DNA from: Lethocerus indicus
Taxonomy: Eukaryota > Arthropoda > Insecta > Hemiptera > Belostomatidae
NCBI GenBank assembly: GCA_019843655.1
Contig: JACDQD010000010.1
Location: 5,687,637 to 5,751,636, forward strand
Direction: 5' to 3'
DNA: 64,000 bases
Below are positions 36,661 through 49,790 of this stretch, one piece after another (positions within the stretch are counted from its first letter, which is position 1; each line of letters begins with the position of its first letter). The notes beneath the pieces are model-generated. The model did no database searches and was not told the DNA's origin. It was given only the letters and a program-made list of their open reading frames with translations. The position numbers and the translations under genes are program-made.

Positions 36661-39600
36661 ATGTTCGGTCCTCTGATGTTCCCGACCGACGTGGCCGGCG
36701 GCGACGGCCCCGCTCCGGCGGCCCGACGTTCCCGGCACTCGGAGGCCGACCTCCAGAACGTGCTCTGCCCAATGTGCCACGACGCCTACAAATTCCCCGA
36801 AGAACAGGAAGAACTTCTCAAGCACCTCCTGCAGACCCACAAACTCGTCATAGCCGACGTCGATGACATTTCCGACCTGCCCAAGTGAGTTCAGTGCGCT
36901 CGTCCAGTTTGACCACAGAACTGTCACCCTTTGTCATCTTGTGACGATGAATCATTAGATCACATCTATCATCCGTAAAAACCGTGGAAGGATTGAATAA
37001 TATTACCTCAAGACTCAAAACTGAAATACCTCTAAATTACCCAAAAGAATGGTAGCCTTGAACAGTCAACAAAATCATGGTTTTTCATTTCTCTCTCATA
37101 TTTGTTTTTCCCCCTTTCTTTAAATGAAAGTGTGACAGTTAATTTATCACAAATAACATAATCATTATCACTCCTATGATTTTCTATTTCATATTACATT
37201 TTCTAGGGTTAGACCTTGATGATATACTAATCAGAAGTTAATAATACACATCTCAGAATAAAATCATAGTTTATAGACCTATACACACACACACACACAC
37301 ACACACACGTATGTGTATATCAGTGTATGAGACACACCCATAAACAATGTACCTTCAGTTCTAATGAGATAATTAATTGGCATCCAACATAGTTATCTGA
37401 CTTTACTGTAGTTTTGAAAATTGTATGTAACTGTATGTAATTGTGTGTAAAATTGTCTGTTTATTAAGAAACCAAAATAATCATCCTTCGTGTGTCCAGG
37501 TATTTGAAATTCTGGCGATCTCAACTATTGTACAGCGATATCAAGAATTACTGTTCAACAATGCTTGTCGATGAACACAAAGACGGTGAAATTTTGAAAA
37601 ATCAAGAATACTACCTGCTGTCCGACATTCTGCCCATGGACAGAGAATTGAGAAATGGGCTACATAAGGAACTACTGGTAAATAGAACACTTTATATCGA
37701 AAGTAGATTCAAATCATATCACATATATTTGATCCAGGTAATATGTAGATATGAGATGAATTTTGCAATAATTTCGTATTTTATTTTATAGGAAGAAGCT
37801 CTTGAACAGAAAACCAAGGAACGTGAAGATAAAAACTACAGTCATGGCTGTTTGTTTTGCAGGCTAGACATTGGTCCAACAAGGGCAGAATATTTGACTC
37901 ATCTATCTCAGAAACACAACTTGCAATTGGGCCAACCTGACAATCTAGTCTATATAGACAAATATCTTTCTATTATTGAAGAAAAAATTGAAAAGTAGGT
38001 CATTAGGCAACTTTACATAACAATACTATGGATCCAAAAAAATAATTTGATTGCACATTGTTTATTTTTTGGGTTTCACCAATTAAATTTCCTTCCAAGT
38101 ATTTAATAAGTAACATATAATTTTCTATATAAAAATAATTTTAAAAATAAAAATAGGGAACATAAGGATGTATTTATGGTATAATTTATGGTTCAGCAAA
38201 AGATATACTTAAATACTTATCAATATTACTGATATTTTCTACCTTAATTCTAATGACCGTATTTAACTTTTCTTTTAAATTACATTCTATTAATTGTAGT
38301 TTTTCCTCTGTTTCAGTTTGCAGTGCATCTTCTGTGAAAAACTTTTCAAGGATCGAAATGTCCTTAAGGAGCACATGAGGAAGAAACAACACAAGCGTGT
38401 CAACCCCAACAACAAACTATACGACCAGTTTTATATGATAAATTATTTACAGGATGGCTCAAAGCATGAAGTAATTTTAGTTTACAAATTAAATGTATTT
38501 ATTTGTGAATCATATATTTTTACAGCACACATCAATTACTCTACACCATGGACCATGTACCTAAGAGTAATATTAGTGGCAGTAGTTATTAGCAAGTTTT
38601 GGCTTTTTTTTCATTATATACCAACTGAGCACAGTTTTTTATATTTGTAATTTTATTATGAATAAATTTAGTTTGGGAGAACATTGATCAAAGTTTTTTA
38701 AGATGAGGAGATATTGAAAATATTTTTAATTTTATGTAGGAAAATTTATATTCTTAATATTTATCCAGGTGCAATTTTATAGTGTTATTAATATTTTTTT
38801 AATACTATTTTTCTTATGATTTAATCAGGCTATAAAGACATTATCCCTTAATTAAGTTATTATAAAGTTATATTATTTTATTATGAAGACATTTTGATTA
38901 ATCTTCATTGATTAATTTGTTGATAATTTTTTTTTTAATTTGTTGTAGCGTCACCGGAACAGAAAAGATAGTGTCGAAGATGATGATCCTACAGATTGGT
39001 CAGATTGGGCTGAAAGTGTCCAGTTGTCAATAGTTTGCCTTTTTTGCGAAGAGGTTTTCTCATCTTGGGAAGATATAATACAGCATATGGAACTGAGCCA
39101 CAGGTTCTCTTACGAGAGGAATGCGGCAGATTTAACATTTTACGAACAGGTCGAATTTTTTAGCTTTTGACATAAATTAATTGTTACTAGGATTGAGTAT
39201 TTATAAACCTGTCGTCAATTTTATATATTAAACACAGCATGAAAAATCTTATTTGTACAGGTCAAGTTAGTTAATTATATAAGGAGGCAGATATACAAAA
39301 ACAGGTGTATTACATGTGACGCTGAGGTTGAAAATAACAGATCACTTTTGGAGCACATGGACAAAGAATGCCATTTGGTTATGCCTGACAAAAAATTGTG
39401 GGATCAACCAGAGTAAGATAGTTGTAATAATTTCTTGTGATTTTGTAAATGGAATTATTTCTGCAATATGGTTTAATATATGTTCTCAAAATTGTTCATG
39501 AACAATATTTATGTGTAATAAAAAATTAGTATATAAACCTTATTAGATATGCTTAAAAACATTTTTAACCAAGTGTAAAATATGAAAACTACAATTTTTT

Positions 39601-40059
39601 TTATTTATAACATGAATTAGCAATTCTATTTGCATGGTATGGCAGAACTTTTACTTTAATAGTGTAAGAATTTTGAAGAAGGAAATATTTAATTTTAGGG
39701 GATGTATATGATAACATCAGTGTTTAATTAATATTTTTATTTTGATTAACTTTTGTTTCAGGTATTATTTTCCAACATATGAGAATGACACATTTCTTTG
39801 CCAGATTGATGACAACCTCTTAGAATTTTCATCTGAACTTAATATCGTAACGTACGGACTACATAGCATTATAATAAAGATACCAGAACACTTAAATTAT
39901 ATTATTATACAATGCAATTAGTAATAATAAATTAAAAAATTATTTTAACTTTATTTTTACAGGTCGGAAGATACAAAACCAGTGGAAGAACCAATTTCAG
40001 TCCAGGAGGAAGTTGAAACAATACCAGACCAGTTTTATGACTTATTATTAGAGGACTGA
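36661..40059 (+). CDS. ZNF277: Zinc finger protein 277 (ZNF277)
   Basis: Eight coding exons, join(36661..36884, 37500..37677, 37792..37994, 38317..38470, 38949..39149, 39261..39412, 39762..39851, 39963..40059), 1299 bp and 432 aa; human ZNF277 is about 450 aa. Five C2H2-type fingers are visible: C36/C39-H55/H60, C154/C157-H171/H176, C205/C208-H221/H227, C283/C286-H299/H304 and C336/C339-H352/H358. Family-specific blocks include FWRSQL, FYMINYL, DDPTDWSDW and YYFPTYENDTFLC. Vertebrate ZNF277 interacts with uS5 (RPS2) and with BMI1/Polycomb; this is family knowledge, not seen here. All introns are GT-AG and phase-consistent. The exon-4 donor (GTAATT) is weak, and reading through it stays open for 60 codons, so intron retention is possible. 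The start could be the second ATG at 36676. It shares a short head-to-head upstream region with ABHD16A. Confidence 0.95.
37283..37308 (+). repeat. (AC)n microsatellite in ZNF277 intron 1
   Basis: Thirteen AC units, within the intron between 36884 and 37500. Confidence 0.95.
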
Positions 40060-41880
40060 TTAAAAACTATTAAACAATATTTATGGAACCTACATAAAAA
40101 TATCCATGAATCTCCTGTTAGTTATTATCAACAAATAATTATCCATTTCAATTATGGAATGAGGGTAGTGTTGAATTGTTAACTTCAGTTTATGAAGTGT
40201 TCTCCTAAGAATAATGTTTAGAAACTGTACACCTGTTGGACAATATATATGATTTATTATTCGGTGTTGAGTTGTTTCAACACTTGAAATATTTATACCT
40301 ATTAAAAGTTGTGACAAATGAAATTGTAAAAAAGTCAGTATTTATTGTGATGTAATACATGTTGTTATTTGTGGGAAATTTGTTTATTCAATCCACCTTT
40401 TATATTATTTAATACATAATTATTTAATACTAAAATACATTTAATTTTATTTTAGCCATTTATGAGGTAAATTTAAATGATCAAAACTTGTAAAATTATT
40501 AAAAAATCCTGCATTAGGATGCAAACTAAATATTTTTATCTGCAGAGTATGAATGTGGATTCTTTTTTATTGTGTCCTTTAGACTAATATAAAGTAGAAC
40601 TGACCATTTTTGAAAATTAGGTAGCTATATTTTATTCAATGTGCTTGTTATTGCTAAGTGGATAAGACAAAAAGTGGGACACCAAAGCCAAAGAAAGTTA
40701 TTTAAGTAGACAGCAGCCTGAGGGAGATTGATTAGTAGGTAACCTAAAATTACATATGAATTATGTGATGAAGAAACAGCTGAGAATTGCTGCAATACTT
40801 AGATTGAGGAGGATATTTTGTGGTGATATAAAATATTGCCAAAAAGAGTTTCTAGAAAAATTTGTAGAATGCAGGTCGTAAATGTATCAAGTTATAATGG
40901 TAAGTTATCAAACAAGTGACTGATGATGGGGAATAATGAAGGGAATGGATGAAGTATTTCAGGAGTGAATCTCGGTGCTTACGGCGGGGTACTGGAGTAT
41001 TCAAGTAGGCGGGGGAGAGTGTCGAGTGGTATTAATTGTCGATACCGTCGACATTGGGGTTGGGCGAGTTTAAGGGCAGGCCCCTCTGAAATGTCAGGCG
41101 CCGGCTCTGCTAGTACCGCACTACAGGCCGGCTCTACGGGACCGGTCCCGCATAACATTTCGGGGGCATAAATGTCAGGTCCCCCCTCCATCGTCATTAA
41201 CCCCTTTCGGGCCATTCAGGCTTGTCAGAATGTTAATTCCTTTTTAACTACCCGGCACACGGACAAAGACAGACGCACGGGTCTATGAAAGATGTCGAAA
41301 ACAGGCGTCGCTATGCGGCATTGGAGCATCGAAAGGTTTTGCCCACGCTCGATTATAATATAAATAAAAACGCACGGAAATTCCCTCTGTTCCAAATCGA
41401 CCTAGCTTTGTTTCCGTTGAAGATATCGGACTGTTTTTGTAGTGCATAACTCAAAGCTCGATTTAAACAAATTATCAAGCTACAATTAGCGTCGATGTTA
41501 AGGTTAAAATGAGACAGCGTAACAGGAAATGCACGATGTTCCAGGCGTTTCCAGAAATACAGGGCATTTAAAATTTATTTTTCTTGTACTTATCTTAGCA
41601 GTAACACAATATTGTTGTACAAAGAAGCGGGAGGAGCCACTTAACCACACGAATGGCTATTTATTCGACCCGTGTTTGAGTCTCTGCTGGTAAACTTCCG
41701 CCAATCATCTATTAAACTAATTAAACGAGCATAATAAATTATTACCCGCTAACAGCGGTGTATTAATTTGATTCTATTAGATTCTCAAGTGGGGGTGTAA
41801 ACTGTGTAGTAGAGGTTTTCTCGAGTCAACGAGGGCGGTGTTACACTTAGTCATACGATAGGGTACGATGATTGGCCCCT

Positions 41881-41883
<3 letters not shown>

Positions 41884-41926
<43 letters not shown>
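41884..41926 (+). repeat. (CT)n microsatellite
   Basis: About 21 uninterrupted CT units in gene-free flank. Confidence 0.97.
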
Positions 41927-41933
<7 letters not shown>

Positions 41934-44900
41934 CAATTGGAAAATCTCAGTTCTTTGTTCCTCCCTACTCAAAGGCTATTATAATCATATTCTTTCCGAG
42001 CGAATAACCACCCCCACCCCTTCCCACTACCCCTTCGGCAGACTAGTAATTAACAAAATATAAAAAAAAAATACAAAATCCCCCGGGGCATTTCTTCGGT
42101 TGTGGGGGCTCGAAAAACCTAAAATGTCCTGTCCTTTAGGCCAACGTGAGGGGGGTGGGGCCTCTGTGGAGTAGGGGGTGGCGCTGTTCTCATTAGTTTT
42201 TGAACAAGGGGCGTCTCCCCCGGGGATGATATTTCTTTGATTAGGAGTGCGGGGGCGGTTAATGAGGACCCCCCACCCGTCCACCACCATCCCCCCGGTT
42301 GTCTTTCTACCCTCTTTTTTCCTTTTTTTTTTTACTTTAGTCTAGTCCCAGTTACTAAATGTCCGGCGCGGACTTCGATAATAAGTTGTAATGAAACGGC
42401 CGAACGGAATGAGCGAAATTGGCACGATAATTTTGGGGCCTTTCGCCAGAGGGATAAAAATGCTTTCTTCTTTCACGATGGTTACAGGGACATTTCGGTT
42501 TCTGTATATGACTGCACGCTTCATCGGCCATTACTAATACACAAGTATAAAAATATCATGTACGTATTTAACCGAATCTATGAATGCGGAATAGGCCTAT
42601 CGGAAATTCTCCTCAATTAGAAATTGCAAAGAGTTACTTCCTCTTTCACTTTCAAATATAAAAATAATCAATAAGGAAGGTTAAACAAAGTAGGATAAAT
42701 CAATTTTCCGTTAATTCACAACTAATTATTTCCATGACAGGCCGATATATTTGTGTGCGTCTTATGTTCTCATTAAAAATCGTGCTGAATTTTTTGAATT
42801 ACATTCGGTGACAGTGCGATTATTTGATAAAGAGATAGGACTTGTGCTCCTTTATCAGGATTTGTATCGGGAAACTGCCGGCACGAAAGTGACTTTCAAA
42901 TCGGAATGGATTGTCATATGTTTGGACATAAGCTCGGTCGGCCCGCATCTCGGTTTCAATATGCAGTTGTCATTAAACTTGTTTCTTGAGCAACGGTCGA
43001 AATTATTATCGATCGGCTATATAATATTCAATCGGGTTCAACTCAATCGGTTCCAACTTCGATTAGGTTGGCGGTCCATTTTCCGGTTTGTCTGCGGTAG
43101 TGGTATCGGGTCGAGTGGTAGAGGTCTATCGAGAGGTGTAGGGGAACGCTATCTCATTCATATCAACACCTCTCCGTTGAGAACTATTGTACAATACCTG
43201 TTGACATCCAGTTGACAGTTAGCACTGTTGTCTCGTGACAGACCGCCGTCCCCAAATCGACCGTCCGCCATCAACCCCGTCACAGCTTCATTTATACCCC
43301 ATAATCGTCGTCTGGACTGATGATCTCGGCGGTAAGTACTATAAATAATATATTCAACGATCGAACATAATCCTTCGAATTTGAACACTCAAGGCACATT
43401 TTACACTACCATTTCATTGAGAGCGATATTTTATAATTTTTTTCATATCTTTTATTTCATTTCCGGAAATATTGTTCCGTCCAAGATACTGAATTATATA
43501 AGGCCACAATGGGTTTTTTTATCTGAATGAATTTTGAACGAAACTCGGATATATTTAAAAGTGAACTTCAGCGCAAACAAATTAACTAGTCTTTTACACC
43601 CCCCCCCAAAAAAAAAAACTTTGTACGGTTTTATCCGCGATTTTTCAAATGTGGGATTTTCACTGAAATCGAATAATCGGATCCGGAGTTCAGCCGGAGT
43701 TGGAGTTCTGCTCCGGAGGCTTATGTCGCCAGTGAAAAAAAAAAAAGCTAAAATTCCCGAAAGCCAACGAACGTTGACCGCCAGGCAACTTTCTGTACCG
43801 CCATTCTTCGGGATGTGTACGGGGCCATTAAAAATTTTCCCCGGGCTCCGGCCCTGAATTATCTATGTGGGAGAGTGGGAACTTTCGGCCGAGGAATAAC
43901 TTCTGGCCCCCTCAAACTACGTTATATGGTCCTCGCATGACCCCCCCCCCCTCCTCCTCAACCATCCCCACGACCACACCGCGGCCCCCTGGGACTCCCG
44001 TCCGAAGGGGAGGAAAAAAGGACCAACTCACGGAAACAATATTTATCCGGGCGGAGGAATGACCCGGGAGTATAATGTCCCGGGGGGACGGGCCCGAGGA
44101 ATCGATTTCGGCCTCTCGCCGTCCTCAGTAGCGTACCGCCAGCTAAGTATCAGCAGGTCGGCTCTCTTGACCGTTGCCAGAACCTAATTATGGTCAGATT
44201 TCCGCGATTGGAAATACGCGTCACCTTCTGCTTATTGCAGGGGAAAACCACAGCTGTTGGAGTTTTTCCGTTTTCCTACATTCCAGTTGACTCGATACTA
44301 AATTTATTTTAGCCTAAAAAAAATTATACGACCTCAGATTTTCGAGCGAGATATTAACCATTCCACACTATACAGAAACTCCTCAAATCGATTTTACGAC
44401 ATTTTCTCTTGTGGGAATGTGTCCTTCGCGCGAAAAATGTACTCAATTTCGGTTCTTGTTGTGGTTCCATCGTCTGAGCCCGAATCGAAGTTTCAGTCAG
44501 GAGGAGAACTCAACCTTATCCCCTTAGGGACGGACTTAGTTGGAAGTCCGAAAAAAACTCGTATTGAAATAAGAATGATGATGATTATGATTATGATGAT
44601 GAAAAAAGTAGCTTAATGTAGTTTTCTACTATTATAATGTAGATAAATTAATCACATAAGGTGCGTTAGTGAGGACCTTTTTTATAAGTTGAGGATAGTA
44701 GAGATAAAGGAATATCTGCCAGTGTAACGGTTTGAAGTCCGCAATACGAAGGCACTTATAAATAAGCGGAAGTTATTGCCGGAGTTTCCACAGCGGAATA
44801 GGAGTGCGGGTCGAATCCTAACGTCGGCGGGTATGAGGGCCCCGGTTGCGTATCATTAGGCACTCTATTAGGGCAAGTGGCTCTGGAGTACCCTTCAAAA

Positions 44901-47900
44901 TCGCTTTGAAAAGGAATACCGACCCGACGGTATCGCGGGGCTGAACAAACATAACGCGGGCCGCGGCTCTATGGACGCCTTGTTTTGTTTCCGAACGCCG
45001 GAAAATTCCTTTTTCCCCCCCCTGCCCCCCCCCCTGCTGTTTTTACCCCCGTTGTTCGAAAGTTGCCCTCCAAATGGGCTATTAATCGCAACACAGATTA
45101 AAGCCGGACCGAGTACCCGGTACGGGAGCGATGGCTCGAAAGCGGAGTGGCAATCTAGAAAATAACGTTTCAACGCGGAAGGCTCCGGTTTAATACGTGG
45201 AGATGGGAAATTCCCAACGGAAACACCCGGATTCCTTTCTATTTGAATTTTACAATATCCGGTAAAATTACAAATGAACACAACCGAAGAAATTAGGGCT
45301 AAAAACAGCTATCCGTTTCTAATACGAAGAAGAACCATAATAATTATTCATAACAAGACATTTTTTGTCTTATCGAACAGTTTATTATGCCCATTATCAT
45401 TTGAAATGAATTATAGGAACCCAATCACAGTACAAGTGTGTGAAAGAAGAAAGGAAAAGAGGAGAAAAAATGTAAAGGGTATTAATTTCAAAAAATTTGG
45501 CCGCCTATGTGATAAATTGGATTACGTTTTCATAATTGGATTATACTTACTATCCCAAAATTATTATTATGCGATCTTTCTTCTTTGATTTACTGCAAGA
45601 AATAATATACTCAACAAAAAGAACAGAAAATTATATTTCTCTCTTGAAAATTCCCCTCTTCCTACCCTAGAAACTAAAAAAAAAAAGATCTGGCTTTTTT
45701 CTTGGTGTAGATTCATTAATACAGCTAATAATCACTATAACGATAATTGCGGAAGAAATTAGGAAAAAAAATTTCTCTCCAATATATACGCTTGTACGAC
45801 AGGTCAATTTGTTGAATTCGGAAGTGTTCTTTCTAAACTCCGAAATTCGGAATACCGCCGCGACAAATTACAAATTGCGTTTGGAGAAACGTCTGGAATA
45901 TACGAATAAAAAAACCCAAGTTATTTCAACTGGCCTAGAATTCGGACGAGATTTAATCTTTCCTCTGACGCAAGATGTAAACGGAAGGGGTTGAAAGATC
46001 GCTAACACCAAATTTTTATCGGCCTCACTTTTTCCTACTTTTTATAAAAAGTCCCGAAATGTTATTAGTTATTTTAATTACAGAGTAGATGGGAGGAAGA
46101 TTTGTATATTTAATGTTTTTATTTGGAACGAAACTCCTAAATTAATTCGGGCGTAAGTCGAGAGCGTGGAGGGAAAGACGTACGGCCGGATCCAATTTAT
46201 ATGGGCGCCTATTAGTAGACGGGGGACAGTCCTCCGTGGACGTCACTCTGAGGTATTTTAGGAGCGGATTAAATTAAAAAAAAAAAATTGAAATGCATAA
46301 AAATATGCGACGGTATTTGAAAAACGCCGACCTACAACTTACCCCAGGGACACGGGTCACAAACCAGTGCGGCGCTATTCAAAACACATTCTTAATACAC
46401 GAATGGCGTGAGCGGTACTTTCATGCGAGATATTGACCCTAATTGAAATAGCCCAGCGATAACGTATTCAATTAATACGTCCCCTCCCTCCGCCCTTCCC
46501 CCCCGTCACCGGCCCCTTTAAACCGCAATTAGTTTTTACGACTTTATCCGCAATTATCCCGTATTATATTTACAACACCTTCCGGCTTCGCTTCCGGACC
46601 ACCTGTCGGCCCCCCGCTCTGTGTGCATTTAGGCCGGGGCCTCGAACGATACGGAAAAATATGCGTTCGTGAGCCGGAAAATGTGCCGAGAGAGACCGCA
46701 CATACTTCGAGCGCGAGTCATTCCGATGGGGGGAAATTACACGAATACGGCTCGATTCCGCCGTCGTCGTCGCTCTATCTTTCTGCCGATAATAATTGAT
46801 AGACTGGCGGGTAAAAGGGTCGTTTTATGGGGTTTCCATTTTTGTTATGCGAAACGATAAAACTTGCTTAGTGAAAACGCAGGCATAAACGACATAAGGA
46901 CATAAAATATGCGAACTATCGAAAAGTTAGGACCTACAATAGGTTAGTCAACTAATTTATGGTCTAACCTCGGTAATGTAATTCTGTTTTCTAGACGTGT
47001 TTTCCCTTACTGAGCTACTGTCGTTAACTATAAAAAATATATCAAATTTCAACACTTTGGGAGAGAGCCAAATTTAATTACATCTAATTCGATGTACTCT
47101 AGAAAATACATAGGGAATATTTACGAAACAAACATTTCCGACGCTATGGAGTTATTAGAAACTGTATAGTTATGGGCGAGGGGAAGGAAACACGTACGGC
47201 GTTTTGGGAATCACTGAGATAGAGCGTTCGGACGGTTTTAGATCGTACGGCGTACGCGGAATACAAAGGGGGAGGAGGCCCGATAATGGCCGAACATTTT
47301 CCATTGTTTTATTCGGCCCGCAGTTGCAATCTCTTAGGGGCGGCCCCTCCCCCCCGAAGTCCCGAGCTTTAAAGTTTAAAGAGCCGGCGGCGGACTTGAG
47401 ACCGGCTAATTGCATTAGGTGCCGGAGGGTTGCGGCACAATATCGAGATACCCCCGATACACCCGACCTTTCCGACTATCGCGCTGCACCCAACTAAACC
47501 AGGTGCAAGATACCAGTTCCGCATTGCCGTCTGCAATTCGCAAAAAAAGAAGCCCCCAGCGTAAAATGCGCTCGAGGAGAATTCGCACACGAAACGAGAA
47601 TTTATTTCAATAACCGACTGAATGAATATTTCCGCCGCAAAGCTACGGCATCGGTGCACTATTAACACGCACAAAATATATTTAACATGTACGAAATCAT
47701 TTAAGGCGCGTCGTCCAACCTTAGGGCCACGTCAAATGAAAAAAAATAATGTACGAACGAAATATACCAACACTGATGAGACATTAAAAGATCCGTGCAC
47801 AACGTTTGTCGTATATGCAAACGTTCTTCGCATAATAACTAATATAATTGCCCATTTCTAAATAATAAAACTTCATAAACCTTTTGTTATATTCTTATCA

Positions 47901-48458
47901 CACCTCACGCCACGAAAACTGAATCCTCTCTGATGCGCGCAAATACCTAGAACCCGTTATGCATTATGAGCATTACGGATAAATACCGATATCGAATATT
48001 AGAACGAACAATATTAGAATGTGTAATTAATATATAATAAATAATTTACCTAATATAAGGTCGTATATAATATAACATAATATATAATTAGAAATGAGGC
48101 GGGTGACTAAATTTTACAACTTTATAAAAATACTTTATTAATATAATATAATGATATAATTTCAATAGAAAATCTAATAATTTTTTTTTAACCCAACTTC
48201 CGCCAATATTCACAAAAATCGGGAAAACCTCGCATTAGATAATTAAAAGTCGTATTCTGAATGATTGGGGAAAAAAACAAGGAGAGAAATAATTTTAAAA
48301 TAGTTTCTAGCGTTTTTTATTTCAGTTTATTGGGTGATCGGAGTCCGGCGTAATATTTATTGAGCAAAAAAAAAAAGGCGGAATAATAAAAAGTAGTGCA
48401 GCCGAAACCACTACATTAACTGTGTTAAAATACACGGGGTGTTATTTGTAGCATTTAT

Positions 48459-48460
<2 letters not shown>

Positions 48461-48517
<57 letters not shown>
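48461..48517 (+). repeat. (GT)n microsatellite
   Basis: About 28 uninterrupted GT units, followed by a degenerate GT tail up to about 48540. Confidence 0.97.
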
Positions 48518-48518
<1 letters not shown>

Positions 48519-48968
48519 ATGTGTGTTTGTGTACGAGCGTGTAAAAAGTCGGAGGCAGCAGCTGCTAATGCAAACTCTAATATATGAAGGGTCCCCTTAT
48601 ACCCGTATTTCCCTGGGGCTGGACTGATACTGCAGGTATTTACCTGGATTTTGGCGATTATGCTTTTTCAACGAATAAGCACTTTTACAGATCATTATAA
48701 AAAATCAGCATTATTACTCCGAGAATCGTATTAGAATACTTAAAATGTGAAATATGTGAGAAAAATAATATTAAATTGAAGAATAATTAAGTAGAGCAAA
48801 TTAAGAAAAAAGAAACAGTACATCACAAGATTGATTATATTCCATGTAGCTACTAGGTAATGCGCTTCGTACCTGAGTATCTAATAGAACCTCCATCGAA
48901 TCTTACAGCTGAATTCGATTGTTCTCCTTTAAATCTTGCTCATAAAAAATGTCTAAACTAACTAGTTT

Positions 48969-48999
48969 AGAATACCTGTTTTGTGGTCTGCGAGGGGTT
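48969..48999 (+). mobile_element. Hairpin-MITE terminus
   Basis: Only the outer terminus remains (AATACCTGTTTTGTGGTCTG, CGAGGGGTTGG). It is cut off exactly where minisatellite element copy 2 begins. Confidence 0.75.
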
Positions 49000-49790
49000 G
49001 GTTATTAGGTTCTGACTTCCAAATATATGACAGAAACCTATCTGGTGTTGTGTATTCACGATCATAAAAGTTTTCCTGTTGATCCAAAATTTATTGAAGA
49101 AAGTTTATTTTTAGTAATCTAGTTACGAACTTTAGCTAAGTGCATTTCCGCACCACACTCAGGGGGGCGCTAGTTAAACGGTGCAAGTGCGCCAAACGAA
49201 CTTTAGTTAAGTACATTTCCGCACCACCCTCAGGGGGCGCTAGTTTAATGTTGCAAGTGTACCAAACGAACTTTAGTTAAGTACATTTCCGCACCACACT
49301 CAGGGGGCGCTAGTTTAATGGTGCAAGTGTACCAAACGAACTTTAGTTAAGTACATTTCCGCACCACCCTCAGGGGGCGCTAGTTTAATGTTGCAAGTGT
49401 ACCAAACGAACTTTAGTTAAGTACATTTCCGCACCACCCTCAGGGGGGCGCTAGTTTATCGGTGCAAGTGTACCAAACGAACTTTAGTTAAGTACATTTC
49501 CGCACCACCCTCAGGGGCGCTAGTTTAATTGGTGCAAGTGTACCAAACGAACTTTAGTTAAGTACATTTCCGCACCACCCTCAGGGGCGCTATTTAATGT
49601 TGCAAGTGTACCAAACGAACTTTAGTTAAGTACATTTCCGCACCACCCTCAGGGGGCGCTAGTTTAATGTTGCAAGTGTACCAAACGAACTTTAGTTAAG
49701 TACATTTCCGCACCACGCTCAGGCGGGCGCTAGTTAATCTATATCAAATAATTTTTATCTAATGAAAATATCTAATGAAATTAAATTTAT
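48998..49790 (-). mobile_element. Foldback-like minisatellite element (copy 2, opposite orientation)
   Basis: The left end starts with TTATTAGGTTCTGACTTCC, matching the terminal inverted repeat of copy 1. It is followed by a spacer that matches the reverse complement of copy 1 bases 18470-18520, then by the same 70-bp array in reverse complement, then by AATCTATATC, which matches the reverse complement of the sequence before the copy 1 array. The second terminal repeat is missing, so this copy is truncated at about 49790. It begins directly at the end of another MITE fragment. Confidence 0.75.
49127..49736 (-). repeat. Minisatellite, 69-71-bp unit, about 9 copies, inverted relative to 17.5 kb
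   Basis: Each unit reads GAACTTTAGTTAAGTACATT, then CCGCACCACCCTCAGGGGGC and GCTAGTTTAATG. This is the reverse complement of the 17.5-kb unit. Copies here are more diverged from one another (varying numbers of G, small indels) than in the first array. Confidence 0.92.

Larger units (their letters stand above)
40060..48968. other. ZNF277 3' flank, then long gene-free stretch
   Basis: To about 40940 the sequence is AT-rich and CpG-poor and probably includes the ZNF277 3' UTR. From about 40970 it changes abruptly to CpG-rich intergenic sequence with long C, G and A runs. The longest open frame (42751-43215, 154 codons, no ATG at its start) has no recognisable domain. Confidence 0.5.

Noticed and set aside
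36466..36927. 153-codon minus-strand frame
   Set aside because: It is antisense to ZNF277 exon 1, which carries a clear zinc finger.
42751..43215. 154-codon plus-strand frame
   Set aside because: It has no ATG at its start, no recognisable domain and no splice context, and it lies in CpG-rich intergenic DNA; its length is compatible with chance.
44100..44135. TTTCGGCCTCTCGCCGTCCT resembling the hairpin-MITE arm
   Set aside because: The match is short and diverged with no other family block nearby; too weak to list.
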